A DNA stretch of 64,000 nucleotides from Ariolimax columbianus (GCA_036924085.1 JAVGWX010000007.1:105314117-105378116), one strand, 5' to 3'; counted from the stretch's first letter, positions 46,177 through 56,276 are shown. Numbers and translations are program-made. Notes: generated by a model from the letters alone, not told the origin.

Positions 46177-46384
46177 TTCTCATTAGTTCATGATTCTAAG
46201 TTCATGTTCTCAGCACGGCTAAGACCAGTATTTGACTCTATTGTCGCTCAGTTGGCTCAGGCCTCCTGTTCATCTTCTCTCTCGCTCGGCCTTTAAAGAA
46301 GTTCATCTCTTTGGCTTGCTGTTTATTGTGTCGAATGATTTGTTGATATCCAGTCAGCAAATAAATATAATCATCAATTGAGAA
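46177..46384. other. Unassigned unique sequence
   Basis: About 0.2 kb, nothing recognised. Confidence 0.35.
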
Positions 46385-46530
46385 ATAATCGAACAAGGAC
46401 AAAAGTTTACATATTTAGGGCTAGTCCCAATCTAAGACGCCAGCAATGGGGCAGCAACTAAAATAGGGGTTGCAGAAAAGGCCGTCAGAGAACAACTGAA
46501 ATTGTCAACCTCCAAGAATTTTAGCAGACG
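46385..46530 (+). pseudogene. RTE-like LINE thumb fragment
   Basis: Reading gives EQGQKFTYLGLVPI, a stop, then NGAATKIGVAEKAVREQ and SKNFSR. This resembles the F.YLGS.I..DG and KNIS.R region of RTE-type LINEs. It may belong to the same broken copy as the 3' end at 48250-48790, with arrays between them. Evidence is weak because of the short length. Confidence 0.5.
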
Positions 46531-46544
46531 GAATGGGGCTCTCC

Positions 46545-47322
46545 CCATCTGTCTCACTGAAGCCTCTCCTTGACTCTCCACTACTACACTCCTCAATCTA
46601 TCACTTCAACTAACACTCATTGAAGCCTCTCCTTAACTCTCCACTTCTCCTCAAACTATCACTTCAACTAACACTCACTGAACTGAAGCCTCTCATTGAC
46701 TCTCCACTTCTCCTCAAACTATCACTTCAACTAACACTCACTGAAGCCTCTCCTTAACTCTCCACTTCTCCTCAAACTGTCACTTCAACTAACACTCCCT
46801 AAAGCCTTTCATTGACTCTCCACTTCTACACTCCTCAAACTATCACTTTAACTAACACTCACTGAAGCCTCTCATTGACTCTCTACTTCTCCTCAAACTA
46901 TCACTTCAACTAACACTGCCTAAAGCCTCTCATTGACTCTCCACTTCTCCTCAAACTGTCACTTCAACAAACACTCCCTGAAGCCTCTCATTGACTCTCC
47001 ACTTCTCCTCAAACTATCACTTCAACTAACACTCACTGAAGCCTCTCATTGACTCTCCACTTCTCCTCAAACTGTCACTTCAACAAACACTCCCTGAAGC
47101 CTCTCATTGACTCTCCACTTCTCCTCAAACTATCACTTCAACTAACACTCACTGAAGCCTCTCATTGACTCTCCACTTCTCCTCAAACTGTCACTTCAAC
47201 TAACACTCCCTGAAGCCTCTCATTGACTCTCCACTTCTCCTCAAACTGTCCCTTCAACTAACACTCCCTGAAGCCTCTCATTGACTCTCCACTTCTCCTC
47301 AAACTGTCACTTCAACTAACAC
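46545..47322. repeat. 58-bp minisatellite (13 copies)
   Basis: The unit begins tgaagcctctcattgactct and ends aactaacactcac, with a few units carrying additional bases (ctacactcctc) or a doubled ctgaactgaag. Variants ccttaac and cattgac, and actatcac and actgtcac, alternate. Confidence 0.93.
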
Positions 47323-47395
47323 TTACTTCAATAAATTAAAGACACTATTTCAAAACAATAACAACATTTTTTTTTATTTCTACACTTTACAACTT

Positions 47396-47487
47396 CGCTT
47401 CCACTCTTCTATCATACACAACTTCTCTTCTATCATACACAACTTCTCTTCTATCATACACAACTTCTCTTCTATCATACACAACTT
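47396..47487. repeat. 21-bp array (4-5 copies)
   Basis: The unit contains acaacttctcttctatcata plus c, pyrimidine-rich on the plus strand. Confidence 0.92.
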
Positions 47488-48249
47488 CCTACATGCTCCA
47501 ATCTAATGGTTATCAATGACTTAAAACTAGCTACAGCCAAACCTATAACTTGTCATAAGTCTACTCCCCGAACTTGGGCCTGCTGTAATTGTGACTACTC
47601 TTTACATGTATAAATACATATGATAAATTCGTTGTTTGGCCCCATGTAATCGTCATTAGCTCTGTTTCTCTACGACAACTGTCGATCTCCGTGGTGGATG
47701 TAGAAATCTAAGCTGATTTGCCGCGTGTCTGTTGATAGTTACAAATAATCTGGCGAAATTTGATCTCTTAGCCAATCTAAATCTGGAAGAAGAGCTGCAC
47801 TCCTCTATAGCGTAGTAGCTGTCAAAATCTATAATGATTCTGTCAAATCTACGTTGGCTTTGACACAATTCTAATTACTTTGACAAAAAGCTGTATTACC
47901 TTTCTTCTGTGAACTGAGGATCGCAACTCTATTGTCAAGTACTGTATGTCGAAATCTTGTCGGATCAGTCTGCCCCCAGTTTATCTTTGTTTTTTTTTAT
48001 AACCCTCGGACTAATTTTCCAACGCCGGACCTAATTTCAAGATGGCGTCGTTTCCTGAGTGTTTCCTGTCTTCCACTTTGGTGCATCCTAGATTATTCTG
48101 CGCACTGTTGCGGTATTTGCTGATGTTGTGTGTGGTTAGGTTTAGGTGAACCTCCCATCCCTAATTATATTCGCTATTTAGAAAACTCTAATTACGATTG
48201 CGGCGTAATTCTGGTAAAACTAATCTGAGACACGATTTGTCTGGCATAA
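47488..48249. other. Unassigned unique sequence
   Basis: About 0.76 kb without tandem structure. Small frames of 63-70 codons lie on both strands without recognisable motifs. Confidence 0.4.
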
Positions 48250-48800
48250 CTTGATTTGTCAGAGGATGTCAGGATAGAGCTGAGGACAAGAATAATCGCA
48301 AGATTGGAGGCAATCCCAGTTGGCTGGGTCACAATATGAGACATGAAAGTCTTCTACAGAAGGTACTAGAGGGCAAGATTGGCTGGGTCACAATACGAGA
48401 CATGAAAGTCTTCTTCAGAAGATACTAGAGGGCAAGATTGAGTTGGCTGGGTCACAATATGAGACATGAAAGTCTTCTACAGAAGATACTAGAGGGCAAG
48501 ATTGAGTTGGCTGGGTCACAATATGAGACATGAAAGTATTCTACAAAAGGTACTAGAGGGAAAGATTGAGTTGGCTGGGTCCCCAATATGAGACATGAAA
48601 GTCTTCTACAGAAGATACTAGACGGCAAGATTGAGAGGAAAGAAGACAGGGAGACTACATCTCAGACATGCAGAGAGTGACAAAGTACGAACCAATGCCG
48701 AAATGAAGTGTTCCTGAGGATAGGGTCAAATGGAGAGACATTCTCTTTACAACCAGTCTCAGGGCTGATCAACCAGATGATGTTGATGATGCATTAGTCG
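48250..48800 (+). mobile_element. RTE-like LINE 3' end with a 64-bp array
   Basis: The frame reads RLSWLGHNMRHESLLQKILE, then GKIERKEDRETTSQTC. After a shift it reads VKWRDILFTTSLRADQPDDV, then ATG/GATG triplets before a stop at about 48805. The order (LRW.GH, IL.GK.E, W..., TGATG-like tail) suits the C-terminus of RTE-type LINEs. The first motif has been multiplied by the array. Confidence 0.72.
48322..48625. repeat. 60-64-bp array from LINE 3' coding sequence (5 copies)
   Basis: The unit begins gagttggctgggtcacaata and covers the WLGHNMRHESLLQKILEGK segment. The final copy continues in frame into the LINE C-terminus, so the unit is element-derived. Confidence 0.9.
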
Positions 48801-49425
48801 AAGAATGATGAAATATCTTGTTCACTGTAACTGTCATACCGTCTAGAATACACTTATATGAGTGTTATTTGTCCACACTTCATTCATTTGTTTATAAAAG
48901 TAGACTCGATAGTGCTTATATATTTGATGTGAGCCATTTAGAGGCCGACATAAAGAAGTCTTTTAATTGTCCAGAAAACAATCAATTCTGATATGGGGCA
49001 TACATCCCGAGCCACAATTATTATTTTTAAAGCCGAACTCCAAATATTTAGATCTCTAAATTTGATTGAAGTCAGAATACTCGTTTAACTTTTGTTTTAG
49101 CATTTTGCCCTCCTTTTTGTTTTTCAATGAACACTGGACAGAATTATAAGAGCAAGGATAAGAGCAAGAAACAACTGCGGATCTATTTTGCTCGAGCCTA
49201 GCCTGCTAAGAAGGACTCGCACATTGGTTGATCCCCCCCTCCGCGGCACTTGTCCCAACGAGGAGTAATAAGCTGCTCGAGCCTAGCCTTCTAAGCAAGA
49301 AATCCTTCTCCCGGCTACATCCAGCTCAAGCCGGAGCTGGGACCTGACATCCGCCCCTGTAGAAGTTTAGGTCCACTAAGAAGAACTAATAACTAGACAG
49401 AACCTCATCAAAGAACGTCTAGGTA
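48801..49425. other. Unassigned sequence with a small repeat pair
   Basis: Unique sequence except for ctcgagcctagcctgctaag near 49191 and a near copy at 49277. No gene recognised. Confidence 0.4.
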
Positions 49426-49435
49426 GTTTAATCAC

Positions 49436-49702
49436 ATGGAAGAGTTGCCAAATTGGATTGAAAATTGGTTAACGGGAAGAAGGCAGAGGGTGGGCATAAA
49501 TAAGGAGTACTCTGAGTGGTGTGAAGTGAAAAGTGGAGTGCCACAGGGCTCAGTTTTGGGACCAATTTTGTTCTTGATATATATAAATGATTTGGACATT
49601 GATATAGGATCCATGATTGCAAAATTCACGGATGGCACAAAACTATGTAGCAGGGAACTCGTCTCCGGCAGAGGTGGATTTATTGAGGTGGGATTTAGCT
49701 AG
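49436..49702 (+). pseudogene. CR1/L2-like RT palm B-C segment
   Basis: An 88-codon open frame with the hallmark [20 protein letters not shown] of palm B, then KFTDGTKL in place of FADDTKL. Both catalytic residues of the second aspartate pair are affected (one changed). The minus-strand copy in this window has KFAEDTKL instead, so the two copies decayed independently. Confidence 0.88.
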
Positions 49703-49782
49703 AATTCATAAATGGTCTGAGATATGGCAGAGAGTTTAATGTCGACAAATGATACAGTCATCCACTTGTGTAGCTCCAATAT

Positions 49783-50000
49783 GGAACATAACATGATAAG
49801 AGGGAACAATAGACATATGGAACATAACATGATGGGAGGGAACAATAGACATATGGAACATAACATGATGGGAGGGAACAATAGACATATGGAACATAAC
49901 ATAATGGGAGGGAACAATAGACATATGGAACATAACATGATGGGAGGGAACAATAGACATATGGAACATAACATGATGGGAGGGAACAATAGACATATAG
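49783..50000. repeat. 36-bp in-frame array in the CR1/L2-like LINE (6 copies)
   Basis: The unit contains acaatagacatatggaacat plus aacatgatgggaggga and encodes MEHNMMGGNNRH. It lies at the place where CR1/L2-type RTs have a short variable segment after VIHLCSSN. The first unit reads MIRGNNRH. Twelve codons per unit preserve frame, though the flanking frame already has stops. Confidence 0.94.
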
Positions 50001-50377
50001 AAAAGGGAATGGCTCGCCTGGGGGATCGACTCCTCCAGGTCAGATGCAGATGTTGGCTCACCAATTAATGAGTCAACGGAAAAGATAAATTAGACTACAC
50101 CAAGTTTTTCAAAGTTGAACCGGCTACAAGAATTAGAGGACACAGCTTCAAATTATTTAAAGAGAGGTCCAGATTAGATATTCATAAATATCTATTTAGT
50201 CAGAGAGTGGTGAATGCTTGAAATGCATTGTCACGAGATGTGGTAAAGGCAGGGTCAATGCTTTCAAAAATGGATTGGATGATCAGTCATTTTTAGTATC
50301 GGCGGAGTGGAATAAACTCGCTGTATACAGACTGCAGAGTCTTCTAAACCAGTTATAATAAAGTTAAATTAAGAAAT

Positions 50378-50600
50378 TGTTTGGTTGGTTTAGCTATCTT
50401 GAGTCTGGCAAACCTTAATCTCCAGTTTTGGCTGGTTTAGTTAGCTTGAGTCTGGCAAACTTTTGTCTCCAGTTTTGGCTGGTTTAGTTAGCTTGAGTCT
50501 GGCAAACCTTAGTCTCCAGTTTTGGCTGGTTTAGCTAACCTGAGTCTGGCAAACCTTTTGTCTCCAGTTTTGGCTGGCTTAGCTAGTTTGAGTCTGGCAA
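50378..50600. repeat. 47-49-bp array (about 4.5 copies)
   Basis: The unit contains tggtttagctatcttgagtc and continues tggcaaacctta to ctccagttttggc. It directly follows the LINE 3' end. Confidence 0.92.
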
Positions 50601-50897
50601 GCCTGAAGTCTCGAGCTGTGGCGGATGCTGACGTGGTTTGACGAGACCTCACCTAGGCTCCTGTTGTTGTTGTTTGAGACGGAATACTTTCTGAGATACA
50701 AATTGGAGATTCTTACAAGAGACAGAAGGCTGGTTAGTAATCATGTTGTACGTGGCACAGTGGTTGTGCCGTTATGACAGTCTAGATGAAAGTCTTGTCT
50801 TATAATAATATAGAACATGAGATGGAGGCAGCGAAGAAGGAACTGACCGTCTAAGAAGATTGTTTACAATACAACTGACGACATTACACTAGTCTAC
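50601..50897. other. Unassigned unique sequence
   Basis: About 0.3 kb, nothing recognised. Confidence 0.4.
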
Positions 50898-51605
50898 AGC
50901 CGTCCAGCCAGTGTGGCAGCCCAGCCAGTGTGGAAGCCGTCCAGTCACAGCCGTCCAGCCAGTGTGGCAGTCGTCCAGCCAGTGTGGTAGCCGTCCAGCC
51001 AGTGTGGTAGCCGTCCAGCCAGTGTGGTAGCCGTCCAGCCAGTGTGGTACCCGTCCAGCCAGTGTGGCAGCCGTCCAGCCAGTGTGGCAGCCGTCCAGCC
51101 AGTGAGGTAGCCGTCCAGTTAGTGTGGTAGCCGTCCAGTTAGTGTGGTAGCCGTCCAGCCAGTGTGGTAGCCGTCCAGCCAGTGTGGTAGCCGTCCAGCC
51201 AGTGTGGTAGCCGTCCAGCCAGTGAGGTAGCCGTCCAGCCAGTGAGGTAGCCGTCCAGCCAGTGAGGTAGCCGTCCAGTTAGTGTGGTAGCCGTCCAGTT
51301 AGTGTGTTAGCCGTCCAGCCAGTGTGGTAGCCGTCCAGCCAGTGAGGTAGCCGTCCAGCCAGTGAGGTAGCCGTCCAGCCAGTGTGGTAGCCGTCCAGCC
51401 AGTGTGGTAGCCGTCCAGCCAGTGAGGTAGCCGTCCAGCCAGTGAGGTAGCCGTCCAGCCAGTGAGGTAGCCGTCCAGTTAGTGTGGTAGCCGTCCAGTT
51501 AGTGTGTTAGCCGTCCAGCCAGTGTGGTAGCCGTCCAGCCAGTGAGGTAGCCGTCCAGCCAGTGAGGTAGCCGTCCAGCCAGCGTGGCAGCCGTCCAGTC
51601 ACAGT
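50898..51605. repeat. 20-bp minisatellite (about 34 copies)
   Basis: The unit is gtccagccagtgtggtagcc with gttagtg, gtgagg, tggcag and gtgtta variants. A nine-unit block with the pair gttagtgtgg and gttagtgtgt near 51275-51310 recurs about 180 bp later near 51475. A shortened unit with gtcacag lies near both ends (about 50943 and 51597). Confidence 0.95.
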
Positions 51606-51759
51606 CGTCCAGCCAGTGATTCAGTCATCACATAGAACTTGTAGCACACACAAACAACATAGCTAGACCTGGCAGCCACACCAACCTGTCTTCCTCGTTC
51701 AGGTATTTGTTCATGCACGTTCTGCAGTTCCGTCACCAAGAAAACGTTGAGTATTTTCC
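51606..51759. other. Unassigned flank of LINE copy C
   Basis: Short unique sequence; it may be the 3' flank of the minus-strand LINE. Confidence 0.35.
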
Positions 51760-52343
51760 AGGTCTGGGCAACAGCATCATGCCCTCACTGACTGGCCTGC
51801 CATAACTTCTGTCTCAGCCGCCTCTGCCCAAGTTTGACTTTGTATGTCTATGTGGGCCGGGCTGGCCATTATCTCTACTCTGGATTTTCCCCTCAAGTTT
51901 GCTTTATGGTCTTGATCTCATTATACGTGGGCTCATGTCTCTTTGTGGGGATGTTCCTCCACACTTTGTTAGTTTGTCTGCAGCTTCATTGCCTTTAATA
52001 TTGCATGTAAGACCAACCTTGGGTGTTCTGCTGAGAGCTGTGTCAGGGAGAACATACATTGCTCGAGATCTTCATCTTTGTGTTGTTTTAGCGCTGCAAA
52101 AACTGATGATGCGCAGTAGTGATGCATTAAAATGGACAGGATAGGCTACGCTATCCCAAAAGGTTTTGAAAACTTTGAGAAGACAGCCTTTGCATAAAAC
52201 AGATCTGAAATAAATTGAAATCATAATGGTCATTTTTGTTTAAGCGTAGTGACATGCTAGCAAGTGTTGGAAGCAGCAAAGCTGATTGCATTCAGCCAAA
52301 CACAGCATAGGAATCAGGTCAATTGGTAGCTTGGAGGTAGTCA

Positions 52344-52660
52344 TTAGCACGCACAACTTTTCTTACAGCCAATAAGGCTGGTCTCCCCTCCCCCTGGGAT
52401 TTTGAATGTTTGTTTTAGATCTCTAACCGCTGCCTGGTTTATGATTAGGTCTGCGCTTGCAAGTTCTTTTGTTTTTGATATGAAGTGGTTTCTCTTTAAT
52501 CTCCCTCTTCCCATGCGATTTATCCTGTCATATATTGGGTGATCAGGCATTCGTTTGAACTTTTCCCGCTGCTGGAGTGTTTTTTCGTCTCTGCGCCTCG
52601 CCATAATCACGATTTGGCAGATATTCTCTAATGCATTTGTTGGTGGATGTTGTTCTCATA
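52344..52660 (-). pseudogene. LINE C post-RT segment
   Basis: The minus frame 52610-52344 reads EKTLQQREKFKRMPDHPIYD, RINRMGRGRLKRNHFISKTK and ELASADLIINQAAVRDLKQT. It aligns by eye with copy A (EKMLRMPDHPIHIKL, NRLKRTSFIHIS, GELILNQPTEIE) and with copy B (KYKRMNKHPMQGKV, NRIKRTSFNHL). This region lies between RT and RNase H and is a good family marker. Confidence 0.85.
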
Positions 52661-52670
52661 GCTCCAGTGA

Positions 52671-52906
52671 TTTTTGTTTGTTATTTTGCATTGTCTTATT
52701 TCTCTATTCCCATGGCAATGTACGTTGCACTACGGTTTTTATTTTGCGCCTATCGTCCCAGTGCATTCGACTTCGGCGTGCATTTTATGTAAGGGTCTGC
52801 TTTCTCCTGCATTTTCTAAGGGTTTGCTTCCCTCGGGTGTGATGAGGACCGAACCAAGCACCTTCGGCTTGTGAGCTGTGTCATTTAACCACTAGCTCAC
52901 GCTGCC
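52671..52906 (-). mobile_element. tRNA-derived SINE, minus strand, inserted in LINE copy C
   Basis: On the minus strand it starts at about 52906 with gcagcgtgagctagtggtta (A box gagctagtgg), then ggtgcttggttcggtcctca (B box ggttcggtcc). The body is shared with the SINE at 54902 (gaagcaaacccttagaaaat and gcaggag, tgcactggg, aggcgcaaaataaaaacc). An A-rich tail follows (52671-52690). Imperfect direct repeats flank it: agcttcagttat (52942-52953) and agctccagtgat (52660-52671). They coincide with a break in the LINE reading, so it retroposed into the LINE. Confidence 0.87.
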
Positions 52907-52939
52907 CCCCCCCCCCCCCCCACCCCCCCCCCCCCTCCC
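52905..52939. repeat. Poly-C (poly-G on minus) run at the SINE 5' end
   Basis: A run of about 31 C with one A and one T sits exactly between LINE sequence and the start of the SINE. On the minus strand it is a G run that could form a quadruplex. Confidence 0.9.
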
Positions 52940-53042
52940 TCAGCTTCAGTTATGATACGTATTGTTTTGGGCTGCATTAATTTGATTTTGAGTTATTTTT
53001 TGTTGCTGTGGACCATGCTGCCATCCTGTATTCTAGCAGAGA

Positions 53043-53796
53043 TGTAGCAGAGTCCAGGTTTCACTGGGGTTATTCTATCTATAATGTTACCACACTCATC
53101 CACATCATTCACTCGACCACACACAGCAAATAACGTAGCATGCAGCAGGTGGCAGATTTATTACATCATACTCATACAACAATTATTCAAGTGAGTGCAA
53201 TGAGATTACAAACAACACAAGTTTTCTAAATAGATACATGGAGTTTATAAGCACAAGCTATTGAATGTTGCTCCAGACTACCCCAACCCAGTTCTAGCCG
53301 GACACTCCCCTCCCCTTATCTGCACCCTCAACACACTCTCAAAAACTCGTCTTCACGTTCGTATTTTGTTCATTCCCTCGCACTAAAATCCCCTCAGGTG
53401 GGTGATCTGGACATTATATATTCAATTTATTCAACCTATACTCACATGTGATTGCACACTCAATCGATCTGCGAATACACACACTCTGGAACATACATCG
53501 TTCACAAGGTGTCCTTCACACACATCCAGACCTCTCCTAGGCAATCTGTACACTCGTGTAACCATTCAGAACATAGATTGTTCACAAGGTGTGCTGCACG
53601 TACAACACACATTCAGATCTCTTCTAGTCACAGGGCACCCAACACACACCTTATAGAGCAACTGGCTAAGACTCAAATGTGTATGCTGGTTCAGCCACCC
53701 TGTATTCCATTCTATCTCACTAACATTCATAAAACAGACTATCAATCACTCTTCTATAAAGTCGGCTAGCTAAACAGACTCCTAGCTAAATTCTGT

Positions 53797-53843
<47 letters not shown>

Positions 53844-54159
53844 ACCAGTCTGCTTGAGTTAAACTTTGTCTAGTATTATATAGTCTCAAGCAGTATCAGA
53901 GCTGTCCAATCGTCCTCTGGGGGATGTCTGCTCCAGCCATCACCTAGTTTGGATCTACCTCCATTTAGTTGTTATTGGAACGAATCACTCTGAACTCCTG
54001 TCACTCAAAATGTCGCATCAAGCTCTGCTGGCCTCTGTCTGTCACTAATCTCCCACCACCCAAATCGGAACGCCAGTGGTCAGCACCTAGCCTCTACCTG
54101 TCCTAGACACATTCTTTCCCCCAACCCTCTTTCCTGGCGACTCTGATGGGACTGTTACA
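53043..54159 (-). mobile_element. Solo LTR, 1117 bp, inserted in LINE copy C
   Basis: On the minus strand it starts TGTAACAG (54159-54152) and ends CTGCTACA (53050-53043), an inverted repeat with one mismatch. It carries a TATA-like ctatataat at about 53880 and AATAAA at 53162-53157. It is related over its whole length to the plus-strand LTR at 28108-29228. It separates KLYTGYV from LEYRMAAW of the LINE, which are adjacent in copies A and B. No clear target duplication is visible. It contains a (CT)n run at 53801-53838. Confidence 0.85.
53801..53838. repeat. (CT)n microsatellite in LTR
   Basis: Nineteen or so ct dinucleotides follow tttttctctc. The sister LTR has only short gagag runs at the matching place (about 28393-28416), so it expanded in this copy. 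Confidence 0.95.
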
Positions 54160-54545
54160 CATAACCTGTGTACAGTTTCTTTAAGGTGCCCGTGTCAGCT
54201 CCCCATGCTGAGCCTGCTATCTTTCTCTTTACGACAATTCTGTTCTTAGCTTTGTTGGTGACTTTTTTAATCTGGTTTTTCCATGTCAACCGTGGGTCCA
54301 TTGTTATTCCCAGATAAGTTGGACTTATGTCAAGGGGGAGAGTCTGGCCATTTACTTTTATGATCACTTCTTGAGGCTTGGGAGATAGAGAGAAGATTGT
54401 GTATGTGGTTTATGTTTCATTTATAGCGATTTGCCATTTCTTTGTCCATGTCTCTATTTTATTTAGGGCCTCCTGCATTTGGTTTTAGCTACAGGTATTC
54501 ACTTATCGGATGCCCATATCACTAAGTCTTCTGCACATAGTGCAC
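54155..54545 (-). pseudogene. LINE C RT palm C to thumb segment
   Basis: The minus strand gives LCAEDLVIWASDK with AED in place of ADD, then a frame change to ALNKIETWTKKWQIAINET, a stop, then SPKPQEVIIKVNGQTLPLDI and SPTYLGITMDPRLTWKNQIK. It ends AGSAWGADTGTLKKLYTGYV at the LTR. Copy B reads HADDLAIW, PTYLGMRFDKRLTW and GTNWGADANTVRQVYTGYV here, so the family assignment is firm. Confidence 0.87.
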
Positions 54546-54617
54546 TGTGTACTGCCAGTACTCTGCTATGGTAGCGAAACCTGGTCTCTAACCAAGGCAG
54601 CAGAGAACCAACTCAGA
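54546..54617 (+). pseudogene. RTE-like LINE scrap
   Basis: The plus strand reads LPVLCYGSETWSLTKAAENQ then LR, a stop. It resembles the LYG.ETW.LT motif of RTE-type LINEs. Only about 24 codons remain, abutting LINE C on the left and the 32-bp array on the right. Confidence 0.65.
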
Positions 54618-54799
54618 TGAAACAACTTACAATCTGAAATAATATCAGATGAAACAGCTTACACTCTAAAAAAATATCAGATGAAACAGCTTACAATGTA
54701 AAATAATATCAGATGAAACAGCTTACACTCTAAAATAATATCAGATGAAACAGCTTACACTCTAAAATAATATCTGATGAAACAGCTTACAATCTAAAA
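54615..54799. repeat. 32-bp array (about 5.5 copies)
   Basis: The unit contains cagatgaaacagcttacact plus ctaaaataatat. The left end overlaps the RTE scrap (actcagatga), so the unit probably started in that scrap. Its last unit is cut by the hAT terminal motif at 54800. Confidence 0.93.
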
Positions 54800-54901
54800 C
54801 AGTGTTTCTCAACAAGGGTGACTGTATTTGTGAATGATTAATATTGGCCGCAAAATAATTAGTTTCTGACATTTATTCTCAATGATTAATACTCAAACGT
54901 A

Positions 54902-55140
54902 AGGGGACGGCGTGGCCTAGTGGTTAAGTGACACGGCTCACAACCAGAAGGTGCTGGGTTCGATCCCCATCACAGCACCGGCCGTTACCCCGGGGAAGCA
55001 AACCCTTAGAAAATGCAGGAGGAAGCAGACCCTTATAGAAAAAGGAATGCTGAAGTCGGATGCACTGGGCCTACAGGCGCAAAATAAAAACCACAGTGCA
55101 ACGCACACCGCCTTGGGGATTAGAGGAATAAGGCACCAAG
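54902..55140 (+). mobile_element. tRNA-derived SINE, plus strand, inside the hAT element
   Basis: The head starts ggggacggcgtggcctagtg with A box tggcctagtgg and, 36 bp on, B box ggttcgatccc. The body (gaagcaaacccttagaaaat, gcactgggcctacaggcgca, aaataaaaaccac) is shared with the minus-strand SINE at 52671-52906. It is not a tRNA gene: no acceptor stem pairs and the homology continues well beyond tRNA length. The 3' end (gaggaataaggcac) merges into the 27-bp array. Confidence 0.88.
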
Positions 55141-55412
55141 TCTTAATGAACCAATGAAGCCACCAAGACTTAATGAACCAATGAAGCCATCCAGACTTAA
55201 TGAACCAATGAAGCCACCAAGACTTAATGAACCAATGAAGCCACCAAGACTTAATGAACCAATGAAGCCACCAAGACTTAACAAACCAATGAAGCCACCA
55301 AGACTTAATGAACCAATGACCACCAAGACTTAACAAACCAATGAAGCCATCCAGACTTAATGAACCAATGACCACCAAGACTTAACGAACCAATGAAGCC
55401 ACCAAGACTTAA
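55134..55412. repeat. 27-bp minisatellite (about 10 copies) at the SINE 3' end
   Basis: The unit contains ccaccaagacttaatgaacc plus aatgaag. The first copy overlaps the SINE end (caccaagtcttaatg). Some units are three bases shorter (aatgaccacc). Confidence 0.94.
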
Positions 55413-56107
55413 TGGACATTTTTATAAAGAAACATGAGATAAGGTTGGCAAAGAACAATTCTGACTTCCAGGAATGAAAGCAAAAGTTTGAAAGCCGTGA
55501 CACAGCTGTTGGTGTGCTTTAACAAGTTTCTAGTCAGAAGAATAAAGGTCTCATCGTATCTTACAGGATAGCACACAGGATAGCACAAATCATTGCAAAA
55601 TGTTGTAAGCCTCACAGTATTGGAGAAAATGTAATATTAGCTGTACGAGAGGTGATTAGTACCATGACAGAAAGAAATCCAGGGAAATAGTTACCTCTAT
55701 TCCACTGAGCAATGATAGCGTGTCTAGAAGAATTGATGAGATGGCAACTAATGTTAAAAATCAACTGTGCCAGGATTTGTAATCAACCAAATTGTCATGA
55801 CAGCTTAATGAAAGCACAGTACGCGGCCATGACACCTTCCTCCTCGCATGTTAGATTTGTGAAGAATGAAAAAGTTGTGGAAGAAACGTTCTCAAAATGA
55901 CTGACAACAGATTCCAAGGGCTGGTCGATCTTTGAAATCATTGACAAATATTTCATTACAAAACGCATGCCTTTTTCTAATGTTATAGCATGTGCGACAC
56001 ATAGAGCTCTTGCAATGGTTGGTCGCTATCGTGGGTTTCTGTCGCTCTTAAAAGAGGTGGCACCAAATGTCTGAACAGTTCATTGTGTTATTCACAGGCA
56101 GCACTTA

Positions 56108-56276
56108 GTAGTCAAACAACTTGGCGACAGACAACAAGTCAAACAACTTGGCGACAGACAACAAACAAGTCAAACAACTTGGCGACAGACAACAAGTCAA
56201 ACAACTTGGCGACAGACAACAATTCAAACAACTTGGCGACAGACAACAAGTCAAACAACTTGGCGACAGACAACAA
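56108..56276. repeat. 27-bp array in the hAT transposase (about 6 copies)
   Basis: The unit contains caagtcaaacaacttggcga plus cagacaa and encodes VKQLGDRQQ. It starts straight after HCVIHRQHLV, a conserved transposase motif, so it grew from the coding sequence. Nine codons per unit keep frame; one unit has an extra four bases (caaacaag). Confidence 0.94.

Larger units (their letters stand above)
49426..50368 (+). mobile_element. CR1/L2-like LINE 3' portion, plus strand
   Basis: This is a truncated relative of the element at 33838-37640. The frame 49436-49702 gives [40 protein letters not shown] and [13 protein letters not shown]. It shifts frame to [19 protein letters not shown] 36-bp array follows, then FFKVEPATRIRGHSFKLFKE, RSRLDIHKYLFSQRVVNAWN and ALSRDVVKAGS. 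It ends at TTATAATAAAGTT (about 50352). The palm C motif is TDG rather than ADD, so it cannot be active. Confidence 0.87.
51760..54545 (-). mobile_element. LINE copy C, I-group-like, minus strand, split by an LTR and a SINE
   Basis: Read right to left: RT palm C region CAEDLVIWASDK (about 54530), IETWTKKWQIAINET, then PTYLGITMDPRLTWKNQIKK, KLYTGYV (about 54170), then an LTR. LINE sequence returns with LEYRMAAWSTATKN (about 53020) and TIRIIT (about 52955), then a poly-G run and a SINE, then ITGAMRTTSTNK (about 52665), RMPDHPIYDRI (52545), GRLKRNHFISK, and traces of RNase H (NIKGNEAADKLTKCGG, about 51985). The last trace, near 51830, matches the WPEGAELRQKLW end of copy A at DNA level. Confidence 0.85.

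Noticed and set aside
52555..52842. 95-codon plus-strand frame with hydrophobic segments
   Set aside because: It is antisense to LINE copy C and to the SINE inserted there; both explain the sequence.
54902..54978. Genuine tRNA gene
   Set aside because: A and B boxes are present, but the acceptor stem does not pair and homology with the 52.7-kb copy extends far beyond tRNA length. It is a SINE head.
54938..55378. 146-codon minus frame of Trp/Leu/Phe-rich repeats resembling a membrane protein
   Set aside because: It is the reverse reading of the 27-bp array joined to the reverse of the SINE.
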